64,000 nucleotides of DNA from Massilia sp. WG5 (GTDB taxonomy: Bacteria; Pseudomonadota; Gammaproteobacteria; Burkholderiales; Burkholderiaceae_D): positions 248,001 to 312,000 of the forward strand of contig NZ_CP012640.2 of NCBI RefSeq assembly GCF_001412595.2. Reading direction: 5' to 3'. Positions 25,246 through 35,558 of the stretch are shown here, piece after piece (within the stretch, counting starts at the first letter, position 1; each line of letters begins with the position of its first letter). The notes under the pieces are model-generated. The model saw nothing but the letters and a program-made list of their open reading frames with translations. It was not told where the DNA came from and made no database searches. A program made the position numbers and the translations under genes.

Positions 25246-27675
25246 ATGTTCGGCGCCGTTCGACAATCCATCTCACGCAAGCTGGTGCTTGGGGTGCTGG
25301 TCACCACACTGACCACGCTGCTCATCGCCTGCGCCTCGATGCTGGTGCTGGACATCCATAATTACCAGACCGGCTGGGCCGGCGACCTGCGCGCGCAGGC
25401 CGACATCCTGGCCGAGGTCACCAAGCCGGCCCTCGAATTCAACGACACCAAGGTGGCGCAGGAAAACCTGCTGCAGCTGCGCGCCAGGCCGCTGATCGTC
25501 AGCGCCGCGGTCTACCGCGCGGACGGTTCGGTGTTCGCGTCCTACGGCAAGACCCCGCAGGACCTGCAGCGGGTGCCGAAACGCATGCCGCGCGCCGGCA
25601 ACATGATCGACGGCGGCCAGATCGCCGTCGCCACGCCGATGCTGCGCAACGGCGACCTGGTCGGCACCGTCTACGTCGAAGCCGCATACCCGCTGATGGC
25701 CCAGGTGCGGCGCTACCTGACTATCCTCGGCGCCGTGCTGCTGGGCAGCCTGCTGATCGCCATGCTCATGTCGAGCTGGCTGCAGGCGGCGATCATCAAG
25801 CCCGTGCTGGCGCTGACCGCGGCGGTCGACCAGGCGATCCGCCGCCGCGACTTCTCGATACGCGTGCCGAAGACCACCGACGACGAAGTCGGGGTGCTGG
25901 TCGATGCGTTCAACGGCATGCTCGACGAAGTCGGCCAGCGCGCGCGCGAACTCGAGCAGTCGCACGCCCAGATGCGGCACGAGGTGGACGTCCGTATCGA
26001 GGCCGAGGAAGCGGTGCGGCAGCTGAACAATTCGCTGGAAGAGCGGATCCGCGAACGCACCACCGAACTGGAGAAGACCCACGCCCAGCTGCGCCAGTCG
26101 CAGAAGCTGGAAGCGATCGGCCAGCTCACCGGTGGCGTCGCGCACGACTTCAACAACGTCCTGCAGGTCATCGCCGGCAACCTGCAGCTGCTGCAGATGT
26201 CCCTGGCGGGCAATCCGGAGGCGCAGCGCCGCCTCGAGTCGGCGGCCTTCGCGGCCGACCGCGGCGCCAAGCTGTCCTCGCAGCTGCTGGCGTTCGCGCG
26301 CCGCCATCCGCTGCAGCCGGTGGCGACGAACATCGGCCGGGTCCTGCGCGGCATGGACGACCTGCTGCGCCGCGCCCTGGGCGAGTCGGTGCAGATCGAG
26401 ACCGTGGTCGCCGGCGGGCTGTGGACTACCCTGGCCGACCCGCACCAGCTCGAGAACGTGATCCTGAACCTGGCCATCAATGCGCGCGACGCCATGCAGG
26501 GCGACGGCCGGCTCACGCTGGAACTGAACAACGCCATGCTGGACGATAACTACGTGCTGCACGAACCGGAAGTGACGGCCGGCCAGTACGTGATGCTGGC
26601 GATCTCGGACACCGGCTGCGGCATGCCGCCCGAAGTCATCGCGCGCGCCTTCGAGCCCTTCTTCACCACCAAGCGCGAAGGCGAGGGCACCGGCCTGGGC
26701 CTGTCGATGGCCTACGGCTTCGTCAAGCAGAGCCATGGCCACATCCGCATCTACAGCGAAGTCGGCAGCGGCACCACGATCAAGATCTACCTGCCGCGCT
26801 CGATGCAGCCGGAAGTCGAACTGCCGAACCTGCGCAACGCGCCGGTGCTGGGCGGCTCGGAAACCATCCTGGTGGTCGAAGACGACCTCGCGGTGCAGGC
26901 GACCGTGGTCGACATGCTGCAGGGCCTGGGCTATCGCGTGCTGAAGGCCAGCGACGGCCAGGGCGCGCTGACCATCCTGCAGAGCGGCATCCCGATCGAC
27001 CTGCTGTTCACCGACGTCGTGATGCCGGGCCCGGTGCGCAGCATCGAGGTCGCGCGCCAGGCCAAGCAGATGTTCCCGGCCATCGAGGTCCTGTTCACCT
27101 CGGGCTATACGCAGAACGCCATCGTCCACGGCGGCCGCCTCGATCCGGGCGTGGAGCTGATCAGCAAGCCTTACCGCCGCGACGAGCTGGCGCGCAAGAT
27201 CCGCCAGCTGTTCGCGTCGCGCAAGGTAGGCGCGGCCCCGGCTTCTCCCGCGCCCGCACCCGCCCCGGCGGCGCCGGCCGCGGGCGAGGAGCCGGGCCTG
27301 ACCGTCACCACCAACCCGATGGCGATCCTGGTGGTCGAGGACAACCCGGACGCGCGCGCCATGCTGTCGGAGCTGCTGCTGATCCTCGGCCATGCGGTCG
27401 AAGGCGTGGGCAGCGCCGAACAGGCGCTGGAAGTCCTGGCGCAGAAGCGCTTCGACATCCTGCTGACCGATCATTCGCTGCCGGGCATGTCCGGACTCGA
27501 ACTGGCGCGCAAGGTGACGGCGCAGGGATCCGGCATGAAGATCATCTTCTCGTCCGGCTACGGTGCGCCGGACACGCCCGACCTCGAGATCCGCCCGGCC
27601 TTCCTGCCAAAGCCCTTCACCCTGGCAGCGCTGCAGAAGGTGCTGGGCGAGGCGACCTGCGCGGACGGCGTGTAA
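25246..27675 (+). CDS. Hybrid sensor histidine kinase with YfiN-like periplasmic domain and two receiver domains (809 aa)
   Basis: Inner-membrane kinase. TM1 about 12-36; a periplasmic CHASE8-like domain about 37-155 (PALEFNDTKVAQENLLQL, then SAAVYRADGSVFASY); TM2 about 160-185; HAMP; coiled coil; HisKA with the phosphorylated His at about residue 300 (GGVAHDFNNVLQ); HATPase (NLAINARDAM, DTGCGM, GTGLGLSM). Then come receiver 1 (Asp about 590, FTDVVMPG), a proline-alanine linker and receiver 2 (Asp about 742, LTDHSLPGMSG). ATG at 25246 is used; a TTG at 25240 overlapping the yfiR stop has better ribosome spacing. No output domain, so it must phosphorylate another protein. Confidence 0.9.
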   Translation: MFGAVRQSISRKLVLGVLVTTLTTLLIACASMLVLDIHNYQTGWAGDLRAQADILAEVTKPALEFNDTKVAQENLLQLRARPLIVSAAVYRADGSVFASYGKTPQDLQRVPKRMPRAGNMIDGGQIAVATPMLRNGDLVGTVYVEAAYPLMAQVRRYLTILGAVLLGSLLIAMLMSSWLQAAIIKPVLALTAAVDQAIRRRDFSIRVPKTTDDEVGVLVDAFNGMLDEVGQRARELEQSHAQMRHEVDVRIEAEEAVRQLNNSLEERIRERTTELEKTHAQLRQSQKLEAIGQLTGGVAHDFNNVLQVIAGNLQLLQMSLAGNPEAQRRLESAAFAADRGAKLSSQLLAFARRHPLQPVATNIGRVLRGMDDLLRRALGESVQIETVVAGGLWTTLADPHQLENVILNLAINARDAMQGDGRLTLELNNAMLDDNYVLHEPEVTAGQYVMLAISDTGCGMPPEVIARAFEPFFTTKREGEGTGLGLSMAYGFVKQSHGHIRIYSEVGSGTTIKIYLPRSMQPEVELPNLRNAPVLGGSETILVVEDDLAVQATVVDMLQGLGYRVLKASDGQGALTILQSGIPIDLLFTDVVMPGPVRSIEVARQAKQMFPAIEVLFTSGYTQNAIVHGGRLDPGVELISKPYRRDELARKIRQLFASRKVGAAPASPAPAPAPAAPAAGEEPGLTVTTNPMAILVVEDNPDARAMLSELLLILGHAVEGVGSAEQALEVLAQKRFDILLTDHSLPGMSGLELARKVTAQGSGMKIIFSSGYGAPDTPDLEIRPAFLPKPFTLAALQKVLGEATCADGV

Positions 27676-27678
27676 GGC

Positions 27679-28536
27679 ATGGAGGGCGCGTTCGCCGCCC
27701 TGGCCCTGGCGGTGCTGCTGCCGTGGGCCCCGCCGATTCGCGGCCGGCGTGACTGGACCTGGTGCGCGGGCCTGCTGCTGGCCTGCCTGGCCGGCCTGCT
27801 GTCGGGGGCGGTGGACTGGCGGGCGCCGGTGTCGGCGACGCTGTTCGCTGCGCTGGCCTGGCGCGCACGCGAGGCCCGGCAAAGCCGGCTGCGAGTGGCG
27901 CTGCTGGTACTGGCCGGCCTGTGCGCCTTCCTGTTCGCGCTGCACCGGGTGCCGGGTTTCCTCAATCCGGTGCTGGCGGAAGGCATCGTCTTTTCGAAGG
28001 GCGCCGCGCCGCTCACCCTGCGCCTGAATGTCGACACCGCGGTGGCGGGTATCGTGCTGGTGGGCGTGTTCTGCCGGCCGATCCGCAGCGTCGAAGAATG
28101 GCGCGCCATGCTGCGCCGGGTGTGGCCGGTGTCGGCGGCCACCCTGGTCGTCGTGCTGGGCATTGGCTGGGCGCTCGGCTATGTGCGGCCCGACCCGAAG
28201 TGGACGCCGTATTCCGCCTTCTTCCTGGCTTCCAACCTGCTGTTCACCTGCGTCACCGAGGAAGCCTTCTTCCGCGGCCTGCTGCTCGAGCGCGTGGCGC
28301 GCGCCATGGACCGCGGGCGCGCCGGCGCGGTGATCGCCACCGTGCTGAGCGCCGTGCTGTTCGGCCTGGCCCATGCGCGCGGCGGCGCGCCGCTGGTGCT
28401 GCTGGCGACCGTCGCCGGCCTGTTCTACGGCGCGGCCTACCTGAAGTCGCGCCGCATCGAGGGCGCGATCCTGACGCACTTCGCGCTCAACGCCGTGCAC
28501 TTCCTGGCCTTCAGCTATCCGGCGCTGGCGCGCTGA
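27679..28536 (+). CDS. CPBP family intramembrane glutamic protease (285 aa)
   Basis: Polytopic membrane protein, about 7-8 helices. All three CPBP/Abi motifs are present: TEEAFFRG (EExxxR, about residue 194), FGLAHARG (FxxxH, about 230) and HFALNAVHF (HxxxN, about 273). Relatives cleave prenylated or membrane proteins or act as immunity factors. Its start is 3 nt after the kinase stop, so it belongs to the receptor-YfiR-kinase operon and may process a membrane component of that system. The substrate is not known. Confidence 0.88.
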   Translation: MEGAFAALALAVLLPWAPPIRGRRDWTWCAGLLLACLAGLLSGAVDWRAPVSATLFAALAWRAREARQSRLRVALLVLAGLCAFLFALHRVPGFLNPVLAEGIVFSKGAAPLTLRLNVDTAVAGIVLVGVFCRPIRSVEEWRAMLRRVWPVSAATLVVVLGIGWALGYVRPDPKWTPYSAFFLASNLLFTCVTEEAFFRGLLLERVARAMDRGRAGAVIATVLSAVLFGLAHARGGAPLVLLATVAGLFYGAAYLKSRRIEGAILTHFALNAVHFLAFSYPALAR

Positions 28537-28550
28537 AGCGGCGCCCGCGG

Positions 28551-28578
28551 TTGACGAAAAAAGCAGGAGGTATATACT
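28551..28578 (+). promoter_or_regulatory. Sigma-70 promoter of a structured leader
   Basis: TTGACG (28551-28556), a 16-base spacer, and TATACT (28573-28578), each one mismatch from consensus. The predicted start of transcription is near 28585, immediately after the CPBP gene. It reads into a 23-codon ORF, two hairpins and then the Usp gene. Confidence 0.65.
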
Positions 28579-28610
28579 CGGGCCGTCACCGACCAGCCAG
28601 GGGCATCGAG

Positions 28611-28682
28611 ATGGACACATGCTCTGCCTTCCGTGCGCGCCTTGCGCACCTCGCCACGCGAGACATCGCCGGCCTTTTCTAG
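28611..28682 (+). CDS. Possible 23-residue leader peptide
   Basis: ATG at 28611 with AGGGGC seven bases upstream, 23 codons, stop TAG at 28680-28682. The peptide begins MDTCSAFRAR and ends IAGLF. It carries three arginines in the first two thirds but no run of one amino acid. It sits about 26 nt after the predicted transcription start, and its stop codon abuts the base of a strong hairpin. That is the arrangement of translation-coupled leaders. No homology recognised; it could be chance, but ribosome site, promoter and hairpin coincide. Confidence 0.45.
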   Translation: MDTCSAFRARLAHLATRDIAGLF

Positions 28683-28777
28683 GCTCGGCGAGGTCCCGAA
28701 CCTGCCGTTCCAGGACCTCCCGAGCACCCCGCCCGATCGTTCAATGAGCCGGCGCACGAGCGCGCCGGCGCCGTTTT
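28683..28777 (+). terminator. Two successive hairpins, the second terminator-like, between leader ORF and Usp gene
   Basis: Hairpin 1, 28683-28725: GCTCGGCGAGGTCC pairs with GGACCTCCCGAGC with one bulge, and the loop can pair further (GAAC/GTTC). Hairpin 2, 28748-28769: GCCGGCGC and GCGCCGGC around a 6-base loop, followed by GCCGTTTT at 28770-28777, a short T-run. Together with the promoter at 28551 they would define an RNA of about 190 nt, or an attenuated leader of the Usp gene that starts at 28824. Confidence 0.55.
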
Positions 28778-28823
28778 CCGTCGACGTCCGGCCAGGGTAT
28801 GCCTGGCCGTGGAGGGTCTTGTC

Positions 28824-29714
28824 ATGCCGAAACCTGTCCTCGTGATCTCCGAATCCCCGCATCCGGTCGCCCACGCGGCCGCGCGCGCAGCGATGCTGGC
28901 GGCTGCGCTGCAATGCCGGCGCATGGAATTCCTGTGCGCGGCGCGCGGCGCCGGCACCCTGTGCAAGGGCATGGAGGAGGTGGAGCACGCCGGTGCGGCG
29001 GCGCAGCTGCGCTTCGGCGTCCACTGCTCGGCGCAATTCGATACCGGCGCGTTCCCGGCGGCCCTGATGCAGCGCGCGCTCGATGCCGATCCGCTGCTGA
29101 TCGCGGCCGCCTGGCAGGCGCACGAATGGTGGCCGATCCTGCACAACTTCAACCTGCTGCGCGACGTCTCCCGTGCCAGCCTGACGCCGGTCCTGCTGGT
29201 GCGCCAGCCGGCCCGCAAGCCCTATGCGCACGCGGTGTTCCCGAGCGACTTCTCGCCCGACTCGCTCGACACCCTGCAAGCCGCGCTGAGACTGCTGCCG
29301 GCCACGCGCCTGACGATCGTGCACGCCTTCCACGTCCCCGGCGAAGGGCAGATGCGCGCCGCGCGCGTGCGCGACGAGGCGATCGGCGCCTGCCGGCGCA
29401 AGGCGGAGCTGGCGGCACAGGAAGCGTTCGCGGCGCTGGCCGCGCGACTGCAGCCGCATCCGGCCAGGCTGTCGCTGGTGTTGCTGCCCAGGCCCACCGG
29501 GCTTGCAGTCGCGGAATACGTCAACGCGGTCGATGCCGACATCATCGTCCTGTCAGGCAGCCAGCGCTGGCTGGTCGACGACTGGTCCTGGCAGCACCGC
29601 GCCCGCGAGCTGATCGAGAAGACCTCGAGCGACCTGCTGATGGTGACGCCGGCGAAACCGGGGCCCTGCAGGCTGGTGGGACTGGACCTGCTGGCGGACC
29701 GCTCGGAGGCATGA
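28824..29714 (+). CDS. Divergent universal stress protein, tandem-domain (296 aa)
   Basis: Two Usp-like halves. The second is recognisable: FPSDFSPDSLDTLQAALRLLP, RLTIVHAFHVPGE, DADIIVLSGS, and a final strand SSDLLMVTP. The ATP loop (Gx2Gx9G) is not preserved: the region reads GSQRWLVDDWSWQHRA, so nucleotide binding is doubtful. The first half contains several cysteines and lacks the loop too. Start ATG 28824 with GGAGG at correct spacing. It lies behind a structured leader and is convergent with the LysR gene. Function unknown. Confidence 0.75.
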   Translation: MPKPVLVISESPHPVAHAAARAAMLAAALQCRRMEFLCAARGAGTLCKGMEEVEHAGAAAQLRFGVHCSAQFDTGAFPAALMQRALDADPLLIAAAWQAHEWWPILHNFNLLRDVSRASLTPVLLVRQPARKPYAHAVFPSDFSPDSLDTLQAALRLLPATRLTIVHAFHVPGEGQMRAARVRDEAIGACRRKAELAAQEAFAALAARLQPHPARLSLVLLPRPTGLAVAEYVNAVDADIIVLSGSQRWLVDDWSWQHRARELIEKTSSDLLMVTPAKPGPCRLVGLDLLADRSEA

Positions 29715-29736
29715 GGGCCCGGGGCGCGAGCGTGCT

Positions 29737-30660
29737 TCAGGCGCCGGCGGCCTGGCCGCGTTCCCAGTAGCCCGGCGTGTTGTAGATGCCCTTCAGGTAA
29801 TCGACGAAATGCCGGATCTTGGCCGGCAGGTAGCGCTGCTGCGGATAGACGGCCTGGATCGGGTAGTCGACCACGGCGAATTCGTCCAGCACCGTGATCA
29901 GCTCGCCGCGCTTCAGCTCGGCCTGGATCTCCCAGGTCGAGCGCCAGCCGATGCCGAGTCCCTGCCTGACCCAGTCGTACAGCAGTTCGCCGTCGTTGCA
30001 GGCGAGGTCGCCGTCGACCCGCACCGCGAACAGCTTGCCGTCGCGCTGGAAGGTCCAGCCGCGCTGCTGGCCGCCCTGCAGGTTGAAGGCCAGGCAGTTG
30101 TGACGCGCGAGATCCTCGGGCTGGGCCGGCGTGCCCTTGCGTTCGAAGTAGGCCGGCGTGCCGCACACCACGCGGCGGTTCGGGAACAGCGGGATCGCGA
30201 CATAGTTCGGGTCGAGCACCGCGCCGATCCGGATCGACATGTCGTAGCCCTCCCGCACCAGGTCCACCACGCTGTCGGTGAAGTTGAAGGACATCTTCAG
30301 CTCCCCGTGGATGGCGCGGAAGGCCGGCGCGTGCGGGGCCACGTGCGAGCGCCCGAAGGCCGCCGGCGCCGACACCACCAGGTGGCCGCGCACCGTGCTG
30401 CGTCCCTCGGTGATGCTGTTCTCGGTGATCTCGAAATCGCGCAGCAGCTGGCGGCAGGGCTCGAGGAACTGTTCGCCCAGCGCCGTCAGCGACAGGCCGC
30501 GCGTCGAGCGGTGCATCAGGCGCACCCCGAGCCGGCGCTCGAGCGCGTCCAGGCGCCGGCCCATCACCACCGGCGTCACGCCTTCGATCATGGCGGCGGC
30601 CGCGAAACTGCCTTTTTCCGTGACGAGCACGAAGCTGCGGATTTCCGTGTAACGGTCCAT
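29737..30660 (-). CDS. LysR family regulator, probable regulator of the gcl operon (307 aa)
   Basis: N-terminal helix-turn-helix (MDRYTEIRSFVLVTEKGSFAAAAM, then VTPVVMGRRLDALERRLG) and a LysR substrate-binding domain of the type found in aromatic/organic acid regulators (STVRGHLVVSAPAAFGRSHVAP, YDMSIRIGAVLDPNYVAIPLF). The start at 30660 is set by GGAGG. It is transcribed away from gcl across a 121-bp region with a palindrome, the usual arrangement of a LysR regulator and its target. The inducer is presumably glyoxylate or a related acid (inference). Confidence 0.88.
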   Translation of the reverse strand: MDRYTEIRSFVLVTEKGSFAAAAMIEGVTPVVMGRRLDALERRLGVRLMHRSTRGLSLTALGEQFLEPCRQLLRDFEITENSITEGRSTVRGHLVVSAPAAFGRSHVAPHAPAFRAIHGELKMSFNFTDSVVDLVREGYDMSIRIGAVLDPNYVAIPLFPNRRVVCGTPAYFERKGTPAQPEDLARHNCLAFNLQGGQQRGWTFQRDGKLFAVRVDGDLACNDGELLYDWVRQGLGIGWRSTWEIQAELKRGELITVLDEFAVVDYPIQAVYPQQRYLPAKIRHFVDYLKGIYNTPGYWERGQAAGA

Positions 30661-30674
30661 GCATCCTCCATTCA

Positions 30675-30687
30675 ATACTTTAAGTAT
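30675..30687. promoter_or_regulatory. Candidate operator between LysR and gcl
   Basis: ATACTT-T-AAGTAT, a perfect 13-bp palindrome, lies 15 nt upstream of the LysR start and about 100 nt before gcl. This is where LysR proteins bind to control themselves and the divergent target. It does not strictly match T-N11-A. Confidence 0.4.
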
Positions 30688-30781
30688 CGGCAGAGACAAT
30701 AGTAGCAGCAATTCAACATTGCGGCGCTTGGGGCTATGCTGACTTCATCGATCCGATTCCAACCATCCAATGGAGGCGAGC

Positions 30782-32572
<1,791 letters not shown>

Positions 32573-32582
32573 GGAGAACACC

Positions 32583-33362
32583 ATGCCAAGATTCGCAGCC
32601 AACCTGACGATGCTGTTCAATGAACTGCCTTTCCTGGACCGCTTCGAGGCGGCCTCGAACGCGGGCTTCCGCGGCGTCGAGTACCTGTTTCCCTATGCCT
32701 TCGAGGCCGCGGCGCTGGCGGAGAGGCTGGACCGCCACGGCCTGGTCCAGGTCCTGCACAACCTGCCGGCCGGCGACTGGGACAAGGGCGAGCGCGGCAT
32801 CGCCTGCCATCCCGGCCGCGCGGGCGAATTCCAGGACGGCGTCGGCCGCGCCATCGACTATGCGCGCCAGCTGGGCTGCCGCCAGCTCAACTGCCTGGTC
32901 GGGATCGCACCCGCCGGCGCCGATCCGGAGCGCGTGCGGCGCACCGTGGTCGACAACCTGCGCTTCGCGTCGGGCAAGCTGAAGGAAGCCGGCATCCGCC
33001 TGCTGGTCGAGCCGGTGAATACCTTCGACATCCCGGGCTTCTGGCTGAACCGCACTGCACAGGCCATCGCCCTGATCGAGGAAGTCGATTCCGACAATCT
33101 CTGGCTGCAGTACGACATCTACCACGCCCAGCGCATGGAAGGCGAGATCGGCAACACCATCGCCAAGCACCTGGCGCGCATCGCCCACATCCAGCTGGCC
33201 GACAACCCGGGCCGCAACGAGCCGGGCACCGGCGAGATCAACTTCCCGTGGTTGTTCCGGCACATCGACCGGCTCGGCTACGACGGCTGGATCGGCTGCG
33301 AGTACAAGCCGGCCGCCGGCACGGCAGCGGGACTGGCGTGGCGCCAGGCCCTGGCCGGTTGA
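32583..33362 (+). CDS. hyi: Hydroxypyruvate isomerase (259 aa)
   Basis: Interconverts hydroxypyruvate and tartronate semialdehyde. TIM-barrel of the AP-endonuclease 2/xylose isomerase family: PRFAANLTMLFNELPFLDRF at the start, LLVEPVNTFDIPGFWL (metal-binding Glu, about residue 143), LQYDIYHAQRMEG, HIQLADNPGRNEPGTGEI and IGCEYKP with the second Glu. Length is the usual 258-260. AAGGAG precedes the ATG. The next gene begins 32 nt downstream. Confidence 0.95.
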   Translation: MPRFAANLTMLFNELPFLDRFEAASNAGFRGVEYLFPYAFEAAALAERLDRHGLVQVLHNLPAGDWDKGERGIACHPGRAGEFQDGVGRAIDYARQLGCRQLNCLVGIAPAGADPERVRRTVVDNLRFASGKLKEAGIRLLVEPVNTFDIPGFWLNRTAQAIALIEEVDSDNLWLQYDIYHAQRMEGEIGNTIAKHLARIAHIQLADNPGRNEPGTGEINFPWLFRHIDRLGYDGWIGCEYKPAAGTAAGLAWRQALAG

Positions 33363-33394
33363 ACCGACCCTTATCACATCTGGAGGAACGAGAC

Positions 33395-34285
33395 ATGGCA
33401 AACATCGGATTCATCGGGCTGGGCATCATGGGTGCCCCGATGGCGGGACACCTGCTCAAGGCGGGCCACCGCCTGTTCACCTACACCCACGGCGAGACCC
33501 CGGCGCAGCTGCTGGATGCCGGCGCCGCGGCCTGCGCCAGCAGCGCCGAGGTGGCGCGCCAGGCGGATATCGTCATCATCATGGTGCCGGACACGCCGCA
33601 GGTGGAGGAGGTGCTGTTCGCGGAGAACGGCGTGGCTGCGGGCCTGAGCGCCGGCAAGGTCGTGGTCGACATGAGCTCGATCTCGCCGGTCGCCACCAAG
33701 GACTTCGCGCGCCGCATCGATGCGTTGGGCTGCGACTACCTGGACGCGCCGGTGTCGGGCGGCGAAGTCGGGGCCAGGGCGGCGAGCCTGACCATCATGG
33801 TGGGCGGCAGCGAGGCGGCCTTCGACCGCGTGCTGCCGCTGTTCCGGCTGATGGGCAAGAACGTCACCCTGGTCGGCGGCAACGGCGACGGCCAGATCAC
33901 CAAGGTCGCCAACCAGATCATCGTCGCGCTGACCATCGAGGCGGTCGGCGAGGCCCTGCTGCTGGCGGCCAAGGCCGGCGCCGATCCGGCCCGGGTGCGG
34001 GAAGCGCTGATGGGCGGCTTCGCCTCCTCGCGCATCCTGGAAGTGCATGGCGAGCGCATGATCAAGCGCACTTTCGCGCCGGGCTTCCGGATCGACCTGC
34101 ACCGCAAGGACCTCAACCTGGCCTTGACCACCGCGCGCCAGCTCGGCGTGGCGCTGCCGAACACGGCTACCGCCCAGGAGCTGTTCAACACCTGCGCCGC
34201 CCACGACGGCGGCAACTGGGACCACTCGGCCATGGTGCGCGCGCTCGAGGTGATGGCCAACTTCGCGATCGGCCAGGAAGCGTAA
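33395..34285 (+). CDS. glxR: 2-hydroxy-3-oxopropionate (tartronate semialdehyde) reductase (296 aa)
   Basis: NAD(P)H-dependent reduction of tartronate semialdehyde to D-glycerate. Beta-hydroxyacid dehydrogenase family: Rossmann GFIGLGIMGAPMAGHLLKAGH, substrate loop DAPVSGGEVGARAASLTIMVGG (about 118-138), catalytic Lys in GDGQITKVANQIIV (about 170), and the C-terminal helix LDLHRKDL-like segment. GGAGG upstream of the ATG. Its stop codon overlaps the next start (TAATG), so translation is coupled to the kinase. Confidence 0.95.
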   Translation: MANIGFIGLGIMGAPMAGHLLKAGHRLFTYTHGETPAQLLDAGAAACASSAEVARQADIVIIMVPDTPQVEEVLFAENGVAAGLSAGKVVVDMSSISPVATKDFARRIDALGCDYLDAPVSGGEVGARAASLTIMVGGSEAAFDRVLPLFRLMGKNVTLVGGNGDGQITKVANQIIVALTIEAVGEALLLAAKAGADPARVREALMGGFASSRILEVHGERMIKRTFAPGFRIDLHRKDLNLALTTARQLGVALPNTATAQELFNTCAAHDGGNWDHSAMVRALEVMANFAIGQEA

Positions 34286-35550
34286 TGGACATGCGCCCGC
34301 GCGACCTGCTCGCAAGCATGTTCGCCGCCGCGGTCGAGGCGGCCCAGCCGGCGCAGCGCATCCAGGCCTCCCTGCCGGCGCCGCCGAAGGGACGCACGGT
34401 GGTGATCGGCGCCGGCAAGGCCTCGGCCGCGATGGCCCAGGCGCTCGAGCGTCACTGGGCCGGGCCGCTCACCGGCCTGGTCGTCACGCGCTACGGCTAC
34501 GCCGTGCCCTGTGAACGCATCCGCATCGTCGAGGCGGCGCATCCGGTGCCGGATGCCGCCGGCCTGGAAGCGGCGCGCCAGGTGCTGCTGGCGGTGCAGG
34601 GCCTCGGGCCGGACGACCTGGTGATCTGCCTGATCTCGGGCGGCGGCTCGGCGCTGCTGCCCTTGCCGGCGGATGGCGTGAGCCTCGAAGACAAGCAGGC
34701 CGTCAACCGCGCCCTGCTGGCGTCCGGCGCCAGTATCACGGAAATGAACTGCGTGCGCCGGCACCTGTCCGCCATCAAGGGCGGACGGCTGGCGGCGGCC
34801 TGCCATCCGGCGCGGGTCGTCAACCTCCTGATTTCCGACGTGCCGGGCGACGATCCGGCCGATATCGCCTCCGGGCCGACCGTGGCGGACGCCACGACCT
34901 GTGCCGAGGCCCTGGACATCGTGCGCCGCTACGGCATCGAACTCCCGCCCGGCGCGCGGCGCCTGCTGGAGAGCGGGGCCGGCGAGACCGTCAAGCCGGG
35001 CGACGCGCGCCTGGCCAGGGTCGGCACCCACATCATCGCCTCGCCGCAGATGGCGTTGGAAGCGGCGGCCGAGGTCGCGCGCGCGGCCGGGGTCACCCCG
35101 CTGATCCTCGGCGACAGCATCGAGGGCGAGGCGCGCGAGGTAGCCAAGGTCATGGCCGGCATCGCGCTGCAGGCGCGCCGCCATGCCCAACCCCTGGGTC
35201 CGCCCTGCGTGCTGCTGTCGGGCGGCGAGACCACGGTGACGGTGCGCGGACAGGGCCGCGGCGGACGCAATGTCGAGTTCCTGCTGGCGCTCGGCCTGGC
35301 CCTGGACGGCGCACCCGGCATCCATGCGCTGGCGGCCGACACCGACGGCGTCGACGGCGCCGAAGAGGTGGCCGGCGCTTTCCTCGCGCCCGACACGCTC
35401 GCGCGCGCCTGGGCGCGGGGCATGCGCCCGCGCGACAGCCTGACTGAGAACGACGGCCACGGCTTCTTCGGCGCGCTGGGCGATGCGCTCGTCACCGGAC
35501 CGACGCTCACCAACGTCAACGATTTCCGCGCCATCCTCATCCTTCCATAG
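34285..35550 (+). CDS. ttuD: Glycerate 2-kinase, MOFRL family (421 aa)
   Basis: Phosphorylates D-glycerate to 2-phosphoglycerate with ATP (TtuD/GckA type, not GlxK). N-terminal DUF4147 domain with TVVIGAGKASAAMAQALE, LISGGGSALLPLP, RRHLSAIKGGRLA and DVPGDDPADIASGPTV. C-terminal MOFRL domain with LLSGGETTVTVRGQGRGGRNVEFLLA-like motif and ADTDGVDG. Its start overlaps the glxR stop by one base; pyk starts 8 nt after its stop. The product enters lower glycolysis directly above enolase. It could also act on hydroxypyruvate (older annotation as hydroxypyruvate reductase). Confidence 0.93.
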   Translation: MDMRPRDLLASMFAAAVEAAQPAQRIQASLPAPPKGRTVVIGAGKASAAMAQALERHWAGPLTGLVVTRYGYAVPCERIRIVEAAHPVPDAAGLEAARQVLLAVQGLGPDDLVICLISGGGSALLPLPADGVSLEDKQAVNRALLASGASITEMNCVRRHLSAIKGGRLAAACHPARVVNLLISDVPGDDPADIASGPTVADATTCAEALDIVRRYGIELPPGARRLLESGAGETVKPGDARLARVGTHIIASPQMALEAAAEVARAAGVTPLILGDSIEGEAREVAKVMAGIALQARRHAQPLGPPCVLLSGGETTVTVRGQGRGGRNVEFLLALGLALDGAPGIHALAADTDGVDGAEEVAGAFLAPDTLARAWARGMRPRDSLTENDGHGFFGALGDALVTGPTLTNVNDFRAILILP

Positions 35551-35558
35551 GAGTTCCG

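Noticed and set aside
25273..28620. Open frame of 1115 codons on the minus strand
   Set aside because: It is antisense to the kinase and protease genes, rich in His, Gln, Arg and Asp as expected for the complement of GC-rich coding DNA, and has no recognisable domain or ribosome site.
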